A program made the position numbers and the translations under genes. This document shows positions 14,533 through 22,635 of a stretch of 40,451 bases of DNA, one piece after another; position 1 is the stretch's first letter, and each line of letters starts with the position of its first letter. This DNA comes from Halobacteriales archaeon QS_1_68_20 (GTDB lineage Archaea; Halobacteriota; Halobacteria; Halobacteriales; PXRE01). Location: contig PXRE01000032.1 of NCBI GenBank assembly GCA_003021085.1, positions 1-40,451 of the forward strand, written 5' to 3'. The notes below the pieces were generated by a model, which was not told the origin of the DNA, ran no database searches, and saw only the letters and a list, made by a program, of their open reading frames with translations.

Positions 14533-15537
14533 CTACTCGAAGTACGGCGCGACTTCCTCGCCCAGTCGCTGGATCGTCTCCGCCATCGCGTCGGTGCCGA
14601 CGCCGGGGTGGTACGTCCGGAGGATGAAGTGCACGTCGTCGCCCAGCGCATCCCGGTACTGCGCCAGGTCGTCGATGACCCGTTCTGGCGTGCCGAAGAT
14701 GGCCTGCTCGCGGAGTTCCTCGACGCGCTCGTCGTCCAGTTCCTCGACCTCCTCGCCGCTGAAAATCTCGGCGTACCGGCGCTGGATGTAGAGGTAACCG
14801 TCGCGCATCGCCTCCCAGGCACCCTCGCGGGAGTCCCCGACCCACCCGTGCTGGAGGACGTACACCTGGAAGTCGCCGTCGACGTCTTCCTTCTCGCGGA
14901 CGTTCCGTATGTCCTCGACGCGCTTGCGGACGCCCTCGACGGACAGCGAGGAGGGTGCACACCAGGCGTCGGCCTCACGGGCCGCCCGCCGGACGGCCGG
15001 TTTCGCGGCCCCGCCGAGCATGATGGGCAGGTCGCCGGTCGGTTTCGGCGTGACGTTCACGTCGGGGTCGACGTCGTGAAACTCCGGGTCGTAGTCTAAC
15101 GGCCCCTCGGACCACGCGCCGCGGCAGACGGCCATCGTCTCCTCCAGGCGCTCGACCCGCTCGTCCCGGGGCACGCCGAACGCCTCGAACTCGCGGGGGT
15201 TCGACCCGATTGCGAGTCCGAGGGTCGTGCGGCCGCCCGACAGCAGGTCCACGGTGGCGGCGTCTTCCGCTAGCCTGACGGGGTCGTACAGCGGGGCCAG
15301 CGCGATGCAGGACCCGATCTCCACGTCCTCGGTGACGGCCGCGAGCGCGCCCAACGACGGCGTCACCCCCGAGAGGTAGCCGTCGTCGGTGAAGTGGTGC
15401 TCGGACACCCAGGCGCTGTCCAGGCCCGCGTCGTCGATGGCCCGGCCCAGCGTCAGCATCTCCTCGTAGCGTTCGTCCATCCCGCGGTCGTCGTCCGGCC
15501 GGCGCTGGCAAGTGAACAGTCCCGTGCCGAGGTCCAT
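14533..15537 (-). CDS. LLM-class (F420-type) flavin-dependent oxidoreductase
   Basis: A 334-residue luciferase-like monooxygenase-fold (TIM barrel) oxidoreductase. Family blocks are DSAWVSEHHFTDDGYLSGV, VEIGSCIALAPLYDPVRLAE, RTTLGLAIGSNPREFEAFGV and PKPTGDLPIMLGGAAKPAVR. In haloarchaea such proteins often use coenzyme F420 or FMN, but cofactor choice cannot be read here. The ATG at 15537 begins MDLGTGLFTCQRRPDDDRG and has a TATA-like box, CTTAAT on the plus strand (15562-15567), 27 nt upstream. The very long upstream frame is not supported. The methyltransferase lies 32 bp downstream. Confidence 0.88.
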   Translation of the reverse strand: MDLGTGLFTCQRRPDDDRGMDERYEEMLTLGRAIDDAGLDSAWVSEHHFTDDGYLSGVTPSLGALAAVTEDVEIGSCIALAPLYDPVRLAEDAATVDLLSGGRTTLGLAIGSNPREFEAFGVPRDERVERLEETMAVCRGAWSEGPLDYDPEFHDVDPDVNVTPKPTGDLPIMLGGAAKPAVRRAAREADAWCAPSSLSVEGVRKRVEDIRNVREKEDVDGDFQVYVLQHGWVGDSREGAWEAMRDGYLYIQRRYAEIFSGEEVEELDDERVEELREQAIFGTPERVIDDLAQYRDALGDDVHFILRTYHPGVGTDAMAETIQRLGEEVAPYFE

Positions 15538-15572
15538 GTCCCCGACTCCGGCACCGCCGCGCTTAATCCTTT

Positions 15573-16175
15573 TCAGACCCGGTCGACGCCGAAGGCTGAC
15601 CCCGACAGCGACCGGGCCGCGCAGGGCCCGCCGACGCCCTCGTTCCACCGCTCGAAGTACCGCTTGACCGCCGACCCGTCGACGCCCCCGGCGGTCCAGT
15701 CGTCCTGGGGGCGGTCGGCCCACTCGACCCAGCGATTGTACCGTTCGACCCAGTCCCAGAAGTCGGCGTGCCCCTCCGGGTACGGCCGGACGTGCCGCCG
15801 GTTCACTCGGGCCGCGAGGTACCGGTGGGCCAGTTCGAGGTAACAGTCACCACCGGGCGACTTCTCCAGTTCCGCGACCAGTCGTTGCTTGTTCTTCGCC
15901 GGGTGGACGAACAGTTGTTCCCCCTCCTCCTCGAGCAACAGCAGGCAGACCTCTTCGGAGAACGACGGCCACTCCCCTGGGTGTGTCCGCCAGTACTCCA
16001 CCGACCGGGGACACCGTATCGTCCGGGCCGACGCCGACCCGGCGAGGCCGCCGAGTACGGCGAGACCGGTGGCCCCCGCATGCAGGAGGCTGCGCCTGGT
16101 TCTATCGCTCGATTCGTCGGTCGCGTTCGCCGCATCGCTGGGCCGTTCGACTCCACGTGCTGGGTCTCGGGTCAT
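15573..16175 (-). CDS. Tat-exported protein with a YWRTHPGEWP motif
   Basis: A 200-residue exported protein. The N-terminus has about 25 acidic or neutral residues and then a Tat signal, TRRSLLHAGATGLAVLGGLA, ending in SASA. The mature part opens with CPRSVEYWRTHPGEWPSFSE, like the YWKNHP-x-WP block found in secreted proteins of several bacteria and archaea. HPAKNKQRLVAELEKSPGGD and HRYLAARVNRRHVRPYPEGH follow, and then a Trp-rich helix (DFWDWVERYNRWVEWADRPQ). The function is unknown. It has no membrane anchor after the signal. No TATA box is clear upstream of the ATG at 16175. Confidence 0.78.
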   Translation of the reverse strand: MTRDPARGVERPSDAANATDESSDRTRRSLLHAGATGLAVLGGLAGSASARTIRCPRSVEYWRTHPGEWPSFSEEVCLLLLEEEGEQLFVHPAKNKQRLVAELEKSPGGDCYLELAHRYLAARVNRRHVRPYPEGHADFWDWVERYNRWVEWADRPQDDWTAGGVDGSAVKRYFERWNEGVGGPCAARSLSGSAFGVDRV

Positions 16176-16245
16176 TGCGTCCGGTCACGAGAACAGTGGG
16201 TGGACGTCGCCTTCGTTAGTAGCCTTGTGCTATCCCGCCTAGATA

Positions 16246-16266
16246 GGCCTTATTCCCGGTAAGGCC
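16246..16266. other. Hairpin in a 265-bp intergenic region (16176-16440)
   Basis: GGCCTTA and TAAGGCC are separated by 7 nt (TTCCCGG). The surrounding intergenic DNA has less haloarchaeal codon bias than its neighbours and no clear promoter box. I see no gene here; a minus-strand frame of about 33 residues is not supported by its codon use. Confidence 0.35.
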
Positions 16267-16440
16267 CTCGTATGCAGTGAGAACGATCCCGTAACCGTTC
16301 GACAGCGACGTGGCCATCGTACCGGACCATGCCCAGGGATCCCGCAGGAACCCCGTCGGCAACCCGCTACCGAACGGCTCTCTCGCCGTCCGCCCTGGCA
16401 CACCCAAACAGTCATCGTCGTTCGTGAACAACCAGCACAC

Positions 16441-16929
16441 ATGGACCTCCGTCAGGCGACGCGGTCGGACCTCGACGCCATACAGCGGGTGGCCGAGCGA
16501 TCCTGGACCGTGGACTACCCCGACTTCACCAGCCGCGAATCCGTGACCGAGGGCGTCCACGAGTGGTACTCCGACGCCAGACTCGAAGCCGAAATCGACC
16601 GCGGCGACGCCGCCGTGCTGGTCGCGGAACGGGCCGGGGAAATCGTCGGGTTCACCCACGCCGCCTGGTCGGGCGACGAGGGCGACGTGATGCGCGTCTA
16701 CGTCGACCCGGACCACCGCGGGCAGGGCGTCGGGTCCGCGCTGCTGGAGTCGGCCGTGGCGACCCTGTTCGAGCGCGACGTGGCGGAAGTGCGCGCCATG
16801 GTCCTGGCCGACAACGACCCCGGCAACGAGTTCTACCGCTCGCACGGCTTCGAGCGCGAGGAGGAGACCCACGAGACCCGCATCGCCGACGAGTTCTACG
16901 ACGAGCACGTCTGGAAACTCGCCCGGTGA
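16441..16929 (+). CDS. GNAT family N-acetyltransferase
   Basis: A 162-residue GCN5-related acetyltransferase, which moves acetyl from acetyl-CoA to an amine. The fold's markers are all there: RQATRSDLDAIQRVAERSW at the start, EIVGFTHAAWSGDEGDVMR (strands 2 to 4), the acetyl-CoA-binding loop VDPDHRGQGVGSALLESAV (R/Q-x-x-G-x-G/A) at about residues 92-110, and NEFYRSHGFEREEETHETR, where the Tyr is a candidate general acid. The substrate may be a protein N-terminus, antibiotic or polyamine; none can be chosen. The ATG at 16441 is a clean family start. The next gene, an SDR, begins 83 bp downstream. Confidence 0.88.
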   Translation: MDLRQATRSDLDAIQRVAERSWTVDYPDFTSRESVTEGVHEWYSDARLEAEIDRGDAAVLVAERAGEIVGFTHAAWSGDEGDVMRVYVDPDHRGQGVGSALLESAVATLFERDVAEVRAMVLADNDPGNEFYRSHGFEREEETHETRIADEFYDEHVWKLAR

Positions 16930-17012
16930 CGGCGGCCCAGACACCCTCGCGGCCCCCTGCTCCCACGACCAGTCCGGGGAACCGTTACGGTGGTTTGCTA
17001 GCACGTGCCGGT

Positions 17013-17789
17013 ATGGACCTGGGGCTCTCCGGCCGGACCGCGCTGGTGACCGGCGGTGCCGGCCGTCTCGGATCGCTCGACTGTGAGGTACTGGCCGACG
17101 AGGGTGCGGAGGTCGTCGTCCTCGACGTGGACGGCGACGGGGCGGAACGCCTCGCGACGAGCATCCGCGAGGACGGTGGCGAGGCCCTCGCGGTCGAGTG
17201 TGACCTGACCGACCGCGAGGACGTGGCTGCGACCGTCGAGGCGGTCCGCGAGGAGACCGGCGGCGTGGACGTGCTCGTCAACAACGCGGGACTGGTCGAC
17301 GCCGTCTCGACGGTCGAGGGCTTCCCGGACGACCTCTGGGACCGCGACGTCGAGGTGAACCTCACCGGCACGTACAACGTCACCCGCGAGGTGTTCCCCG
17401 CGATGTGCGACCGTGGCTGGGGCCGGGTGATCACCATGTCCTCGTACGCGGGGACCGGCGGCGGGTTCGGCCAGCTGTCGTACTCGACGACGAAAGCGGG
17501 CCTGGTCGGGTTCGGGAAGACCCTGGCGCTGGAGGGCGCGAAACACGGCGTCACCTCGAACGTGCTGGCACCCAGCATCGTCGTCGGCGACGTCGCTGAC
17601 CTGGACCCCGACGAACTGGAGGCTGCCAACCCCCAGTGGGAGCGCATCCGCCAGGCCACGCCGATGAAGGAACTCGGCCGCGAGGAGGACGTCGCTCCGC
17701 TGGTGGCCTTCCTCGCCAGCGAGCACGCACGCTACGTCACCGGACAGGTGATCGGCGTCACCGGCGGCGTCGACCTGTTCTCCTTTTAA
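17013..17789 (+). CDS. Short-chain dehydrogenase/reductase
   Basis: A 258-residue classical SDR, of the kind that reduces 3-oxoacyl or other carbonyl substrates with NAD(P)H. The cofactor motif is TALVTGGAGRLGSLDCEVL, with T-G-x3-G-x-G and an Asp at the end of strand 2 (VVLDVDGDG) that favours NAD. NNAGLVDA is the adenine-stabilising motif. The catalytic residues are N at VEVNLTGTYN, S in VITMSSYAG, and Y-x3-K in LSYSTTKAG. VAFLASEHARYVTGQVIGV is the C-terminal block. The convergent CaiB-like gene begins its stop inside this stop. With that gene and the nearby CoA ligase it may belong to acyl-CoA metabolism. Confidence 0.9.
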   Translation: MDLGLSGRTALVTGGAGRLGSLDCEVLADEGAEVVVLDVDGDGAERLATSIREDGGEALAVECDLTDREDVAATVEAVREETGGVDVLVNNAGLVDAVSTVEGFPDDLWDRDVEVNLTGTYNVTREVFPAMCDRGWGRVITMSSYAGTGGGFGQLSYSTTKAGLVGFGKTLALEGAKHGVTSNVLAPSIVVGDVADLDPDELEAANPQWERIRQATPMKELGREEDVAPLVAFLASEHARYVTGQVIGVTGGVDLFSF

Positions 17790-18928
17790 CCGTCACGGAG
17801 CGCAGCGACCGTCTGTTCGTCGACGCCGTGCTCCCGGAGCACTGCTTCCGTGTGTTCGCCCAGTTCCGGGAGGCCTTCGTCGCTCTCGGGGAGGCCCCCC
17901 GAGGGAACTGCCGGGAAGCCGACCCGGGGGTCGTCTTCGCCAACTACCACGCCGCGTTCGCGGGCCTGGTCGCTCTCGGCGGCCTCCGCCAGCGAGTAGA
18001 CGGGCGCGACCATGGCGTCCTCGTCGCCGAGCAACTCCTCCCCCTCGTCGCGCGTGCGCTCGCGGAACGTCTCCGCGAGCGTCTCCCGGACCGCCTCGCG
18101 CTCGGTCGGGTCCTCGGCGTACTGGCGGTCCAGCAGGTCCGGCCGGTCGACGGCCTCGCAGAACGCCGCCCAGAACTCCGGTTCGAGGGCGGCGAGCGTC
18201 ACGTACCGGCCGTCGGCGGTCTCGTAGACGTCGTAGCAGGGGTACGTGCCGGTCAGCGTGGTCTCACGACCGTGGGGGTCCTCGCCGGCGAACGCCCGGG
18301 GGGCGACGGCCTGCGAGAGGTTCAGGACCACGTCGGTCAGACCCACGTCGACGTACTCGCCCCCACCGTCGCCCAGTTCGCGGTCCAGCAGGGCAGCCAC
18401 GATGGCGAAGGCCCCGAACAGGCCGCCGGCCATGTCCGCGACGGGGAACCCGGGGATTGCGGGCCGGCCACCGCGCTCTGCCCGGGTCATGTCGAGGAGG
18501 CCGGCCATCCCGACGTAGTTGAGGTCGTGGCCCGCGCGGTCCCGGTTCGGGCCGGTCGCGCCAAAGCCCGACAGCGAGCAGTAGACGACGTCGGGGGCGA
18601 CTTCGCGGACGGCCTCGTAGCCGACCCCGAGGCGGTCCGCCACGCCGGGCCGGAAACTCTCGACCACGACGTCGGCGTCGGCCGCGAGTTCGAGGAACGC
18701 CTCGCGGGCGCGGGCGACCCTGAGATTCAGGGTGACGCTCCGCTTGCCGCGGTTGACTGCCGAGAACACGTCCGGCCCGTCGCCCGCGGCCATCGCGCGC
18801 GCCTCGTCGCCTGTGGCGGGCCGCTGGACCTTGATCACGTCGGCGCCGAGGTCCGCGAGGTGCTGGGTCGCGTACGGCCCGGGCAACAGACGCGTGAGGT
18901 CCAGCACTGTCACGTCGGTCAGCCGCAT
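17786..18928 (-). CDS. CaiB/BaiF family, alpha-methylacyl-CoA racemase-like
   Basis: A 380-residue family III CoA-transferase/racemase fold protein. The opening MRLTDVTVLDLTRLLPGPYA and DVVVESFRPGVADRLGVGYE are family hallmarks. The block DRAGHDLNYVGMAGLLD carries H134, matching the active-site His of alpha-methylacyl-CoA racemase, and D165 in PVADMAGGLF lies 31 residues later, close to the His/Asp spacing in the characterised racemase. This makes a racemase acting on 2-methylacyl-CoA more likely than a CoA transferase, but it remains inference. TGTYPCYDVYETADGRYVTL is also typical. It overlaps the convergent SDR by 4 nt and lies next to a multi-PAS histidine kinase that is unlikely to be related. 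Confidence 0.86.
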   Translation of the reverse strand: MRLTDVTVLDLTRLLPGPYATQHLADLGADVIKVQRPATGDEARAMAAGDGPDVFSAVNRGKRSVTLNLRVARAREAFLELAADADVVVESFRPGVADRLGVGYEAVREVAPDVVYCSLSGFGATGPNRDRAGHDLNYVGMAGLLDMTRAERGGRPAIPGFPVADMAGGLFGAFAIVAALLDRELGDGGGEYVDVGLTDVVLNLSQAVAPRAFAGEDPHGRETTLTGTYPCYDVYETADGRYVTLAALEPEFWAAFCEAVDRPDLLDRQYAEDPTEREAVRETLAETFRERTRDEGEELLGDEDAMVAPVYSLAEAAESDQARERGVVVGEDDPRVGFPAVPSGGLPESDEGLPELGEHTEAVLREHGVDEQTVAALRDG

Positions 18929-18958
18929 ACCCGCGCAACGCCGCCGACCGGTAAAGGC

Positions 18959-21900
18959 CTAGTGTTCGGCGGTGACGTTGGTCTGCTCGACGCCGGTGAA
19001 CTCGAAGCGCGCACCGCCCTCGTCGCTCTCGGCGACCCTGATCGTCCAGCCGTGGGCTTCGGCGATCTGCTCCACGATGGAGAGACCGAACCCGGTCCCG
19101 TGGTTCTGGTCGGTGGTGAACCCGGTCTCGAACAGTCGGTCGTACTCGCCGTCGGGGAGGCCGACGCCGTCGTCCTCGACGTAGAAGCCCCCGGTCATCG
19201 GGCCGACCCCGACGGTCACGTCCTCGCCGCCGTGTTCGACCGCGTTGCGAAAGAGGTTCTCCAGCAGTTGCTGGAGGCGGCCGCTGTCGGCCTCGATGTC
19301 GTCCACGCCCCCGAGGTCCAGCGTCGCATCGGCGGTGTCGACCGACCGCCAGGCTGCCTCGACGATGTCGGCGGTGGGAACGGGTTCGGTCTCGTCGACG
19401 GACTCGCCCTGCCTGGCCAGCGTCAGCAGGTCGTCGATCAACTGCTCCATGCGGTCCAGCGCCGCTTCAAGTTCGTCGAGGTGGGCGTCCTCGCCGGTTT
19501 CCCGCACCAGGTAGGCGTTGCCCTTCGCCACGGTGAGCGGACTCCGGAGGTCGTGTGAGACGACGCCCGCGAACTCCTCAAGGCGCTCGTTCTGTCGCAG
19601 GAGGGCCTGCTCGCGCTCGCGGAGTAGCGACTCCCGCTCGGCCCGCTCCATCGCCGCCTCGACGTTGGACGCCAGGACCTTCGCCAGCGTCCGGTCGGTC
19701 TCGTCGAACGCGCCAACTTCCGTTGACGCCGCCATGAACAGGTACCGTTCGCCGATGGGCAGGATCAGTTCGCTCCGGGCGGCCGTCTCGTCGTTGTAGA
19801 CCTCCGGTTCCGAGCGGACGTCGTCGGTGATCAGCGGCTTGCCGGACTCGAAGACCCGCCAGGCGAGGCCCTCGCCCTGCTCGAACTCCGGTAGGTTTCC
19901 GAACAGTCGTTCGGCACCTTCGGTGCTGACCATGGGACTGAGGGTCGACCGACCGTCCGTGAGTTCGTACAGCGAGACGACTTCCAGTCCGAGGACAGAG
20001 TTCGCTGCCTCGATGCAGGTTTCGGCGACTTCCGCCCTGCTGGTGGCGTCCATCAGTTCCCGGGTCGCCTCGTGCAACGCCGAGAGGCGGCACTCGCGCT
20101 GCTTGCGCTCGGTGATGTCGGTGTAGACGCCGTAGGTCCACGCTCCTTCCCCCACGTCGAACGGGATCGCTCGCAACAGGAAGTCGCGTTCGCCGTCGGC
20201 CGTCCGCCGGGTCACCTCGCGTTCGACGGGTTCGCCCTCGGCGATGCGGTCGTTGATCCCCGAAGCCTCGGCTTCGGCGCCCTCGGGGACGATGAACTCG
20301 TCCAGGGGTTCGCCGACGACCGTCTCGGCGTCGTAACCGAACGTCTCCTCGAACGCACCGTTGACGCGCCGGACGATGGGTTCGCCGTCGGCGTAGCGGG
20401 TCTCGACGATGCAATCCATCGAGTGCCGGAACAGCGCCTGGACGCGCTCCTCGGACTGCTTGCGCTCGGTGATGTCGGTGTAGATGGCGTATCCTTTCGG
20501 CTGGTCGCCGTCCGTCGAGATGGGCGCGTTCCGGAGCAGGAAGTTGCGGCGCTCGCCGTCGGCCGTCTCGCGCTCGATTTCGACGTCGAGGCGCTCGCCC
20601 TCCAGCACCCGTTCGTTCAAGTCGGCCGCGCTGTCGTCGTCCTCGGGGACGATGTGTTCGTCGATGGAGTCCCCGACCAGGGTCTCCTCGTCGTAACCGA
20701 ACGTCGCCTCGAAGGTGTCGTTGGTCTGGACGACGATCGGTTCGCCGTCGTCGTACTCGTAGACGATGGTCGGTTCGGGGATGTTCTCGAACAGCGCCGA
20801 CAACCGGTCCCGCTCGGTCCGGAGCGCCTCCTCCACGGTCGTGCGCTCGGTGACGTCCCGGACCACGCCCACCGTTCCCCTGAACTCGCCGCCCTTCCCG
20901 GTGAGGGGAGCGATGTGGATCTCGCAGGTGCGCTCGATACCGGCCTGGGGCGTCACCGTCGTCTCCAGTTTCGCCTTCCGGCGGTCGGTCTCCCCGGCGA
21001 CGAGTTCGTCGACGGTCTCGACGTACTCGTCGACGAACCGCTCGGGCATGACGCCGTCCTCGACGAGGCGGTCGTAGCTCTCGCCGATGAGTTCGTCGCG
21101 CTCGTAGCCCATGAACGCGGCCCCGGTCCGGTTGCCGCTGACGATGGTGCCGGACTCGTCGACGATGAACACGCCGTCGGGAGCCGTCTCGACGATGGTC
21201 TCGTACTCCTCCAGCTCGCGCTCGCGTTCCTTCCGGTCCGCGATGACCCGCACGACGCCGACGCTCCCGCGGAACGACCCGTCGTCGGTCAGGATCGTCA
21301 GGTTCGCCTCGCAGGGGATGCGCTCGCCGTCGGCCGTGACGAAGTCCACCTCGACCGTCTCGGGTGGCTCCGAATCCCCGCCCAGGAACGACTGGAGGAG
21401 GCGCTCACCGGCCTCGACGTCGTCGTCCGGGAGGAATCGGCTGGCGTGGCTCCCGATCAACTCTCCGGTCTCGTAGCCCAGCATCTCGGCCATCGCGCGG
21501 TTGGTCTTCTCGACGTACCCCTCGTCGTCCAGGACGTACATCGGGTCCCCGACTGTCTCGAACAGTTCACGGTACTCCTCGCGCTCGCGCTCGTAGGCCT
21601 CGTATTCGTCGACGTCGACCAGCGTCCCGATCAGCGCCGATTCACCCTCGTAGTCGATGCGGCCGCTGTGGACCTCCAGCTCGAAGCGCTTCCCGTTCTT
21701 GCGGACCCCCGTCACCGTGTAGTTCAGCTCCTCGACCTCACCGGACTCGCGCTTGTCGATGTTCTCCCGGAGGAGGTCGTGATCCTCCTCGGCCACCAGG
21801 TCGAACACCGACATCCCCAGCAACTCATCCTGGGGGTACCCGAACACCTCCGCCACCTTCGGGTTGGCGTACTCGACGACGTCGCCCTGGACGATGTAGA

Positions 21901-22366
21901 TCCCCGTGAGATTCTGCTCGACCAGTCGGCGGTAGCGGTTCTCGGCGCGCTCGAGTTCCTGCTCGGTCCGGTACTTCTCGACCGCGTTCCGGATGCGGTT
22001 GGCGAGCACGCGGAACTGGTCGGGGTTGGTCGTCTTCTGCATGTACTCGGTGACCCCCGCGGAGATGGCATCGCTGGCGATCTCCTCGCTCCCCTTCCCC
22101 GTGAACAGCACGAACGGCAAGTCTGGCCAGTCCTCCCGGACGGTCTCGAGCAACTCCAGACCGTCTGTCCCCGGCATCTCGTAGTCGCTGACGACGCAGT
22201 CGTACGCCCCTGCGTCGATCAGGTCGACGGCCGCTCCGGGATCGGTCTCCACGTCGACCGACAGCGACTCCCCCGCCCTCGTCAGTTGCTGGGCCACCAC
22301 GACGGCGAAGTTCCGCTCGTCGTCGACGAGGAGCACCGAGATGGCCGAATCCCCCTCGTTTGTCAT
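18959..22366 (-). CDS. Hybrid sensor histidine kinase: REC, five PAS, GAF, HisKA, HATPase
   Basis: A 1135-residue soluble kinase with no membrane helix. The order is: receiver domain (about 8-125; VLLVDDERN acidic pocket, phospho-accepting D61 in VVSDYEMPG, K111), then five PAS domains (about 140-260, 262-380, 385-515, 525-645, 648-770), a GAF domain (about 780-925), HisKA with H938 in VVSHDLRSPL, and a HATPase with the N box LLENLFRNAVEHGG, G1 YVEDDGVGLPDGEYD and G2 GTGFGLSIVEQIAEAH. Each PAS carries the TERK or DRKE-like linker. The receiver at the N-terminus lets another kinase feed in; no output regulator lies next to it. A TATA-like GATAAGTATAAG (22392-22403) lies upstream of the ATG at 22366. 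Confidence 0.93.
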   Translation of the reverse strand: MTNEGDSAISVLLVDDERNFAVVVAQQLTRAGESLSVDVETDPGAAVDLIDAGAYDCVVSDYEMPGTDGLELLETVREDWPDLPFVLFTGKGSEEIASDAISAGVTEYMQKTTNPDQFRVLANRIRNAVEKYRTEQELERAENRYRRLVEQNLTGIYIVQGDVVEYANPKVAEVFGYPQDELLGMSVFDLVAEEDHDLLRENIDKRESGEVEELNYTVTGVRKNGKRFELEVHSGRIDYEGESALIGTLVDVDEYEAYEREREEYRELFETVGDPMYVLDDEGYVEKTNRAMAEMLGYETGELIGSHASRFLPDDDVEAGERLLQSFLGGDSEPPETVEVDFVTADGERIPCEANLTILTDDGSFRGSVGVVRVIADRKERERELEEYETIVETAPDGVFIVDESGTIVSGNRTGAAFMGYERDELIGESYDRLVEDGVMPERFVDEYVETVDELVAGETDRRKAKLETTVTPQAGIERTCEIHIAPLTGKGGEFRGTVGVVRDVTERTTVEEALRTERDRLSALFENIPEPTIVYEYDDGEPIVVQTNDTFEATFGYDEETLVGDSIDEHIVPEDDDSAADLNERVLEGERLDVEIERETADGERRNFLLRNAPISTDGDQPKGYAIYTDITERKQSEERVQALFRHSMDCIVETRYADGEPIVRRVNGAFEETFGYDAETVVGEPLDEFIVPEGAEAEASGINDRIAEGEPVEREVTRRTADGERDFLLRAIPFDVGEGAWTYGVYTDITERKQRECRLSALHEATRELMDATSRAEVAETCIEAANSVLGLEVVSLYELTDGRSTLSPMVSTEGAERLFGNLPEFEQGEGLAWRVFESGKPLITDDVRSEPEVYNDETAARSELILPIGERYLFMAASTEVGAFDETDRTLAKVLASNVEAAMERAERESLLREREQALLRQNERLEEFAGVVSHDLRSPLTVAKGNAYLVRETGEDAHLDELEAALDRMEQLIDDLLTLARQGESVDETEPVPTADIVEAAWRSVDTADATLDLGGVDDIEADSGRLQQLLENLFRNAVEHGGEDVTVGVGPMTGGFYVEDDGVGLPDGEYDRLFETGFTTDQNHGTGFGLSIVEQIAEAHGWTIRVAESDEGGARFEFTGVEQTNVTAEH

Positions 22367-22391
22367 GTGATCAGTCGAAGGTCTAACGGTC

Positions 22392-22403
22392 GATAAGTAT
22401 AAG
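22392..22403 (-). promoter_or_regulatory. TATA region of the histidine kinase gene
   Basis: CTTATACTTATC on the minus strand ends about 26 nt before the ATG at 22366. Between 22404 and 22595 I see only AT-rich stretches and a GC-rich segment without a gene. Confidence 0.5.
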
Positions 22404-22595
22404 TGACGGTTTATTCGATGGCATCTATATTTAAAACACGAAACTCGAACCGTGAGTCATAACCGCGAACGGCCCTCGCTCCCAGCGTCGCCTCGCGCGG
22501 GGTGGAGTCCGCCGAGGCTGGCACCGGTCCCGGTGACGATCCAAAACCCAGACATATAAGCGTGCTGATCATCCCCGCGAAATTGATCTGGAGGA

Positions 22596-22606
22596 TAATT
22601 TTAATA
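22596..22606 (+). promoter_or_regulatory. TATA region of the acyl-CoA synthetase gene
   Basis: TAATTTTAATA lies 30 to 40 nt before the ATG at 22636, so a 5' leader of only a few bases is likely. Confidence 0.55.
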
Positions 22607-22635
22607 CTCTAGCGCGGGATACGTAACCCGTTATC

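Noticed and set aside
16216..16314. Minus-strand peptide MATSLSNGYGIVLTAYEGLT in the intergenic gap
   Set aside because: Codons are not G/C-ended (AAT, TAT, CTA, ATA, CAA) and no promoter is visible.
17636..19558. 640-codon plus-strand ORF opposite the CaiB-like gene
   Set aside because: It is a shadow reading of the CaiB-like and histidine kinase genes with low-complexity Val/Arg/Gly composition.
20072..22396. 774-codon plus-strand ORF opposite the histidine kinase
   Set aside because: It is a mirror of the kinase's repeated PAS codons, and the kinase has complete domains and a promoter.
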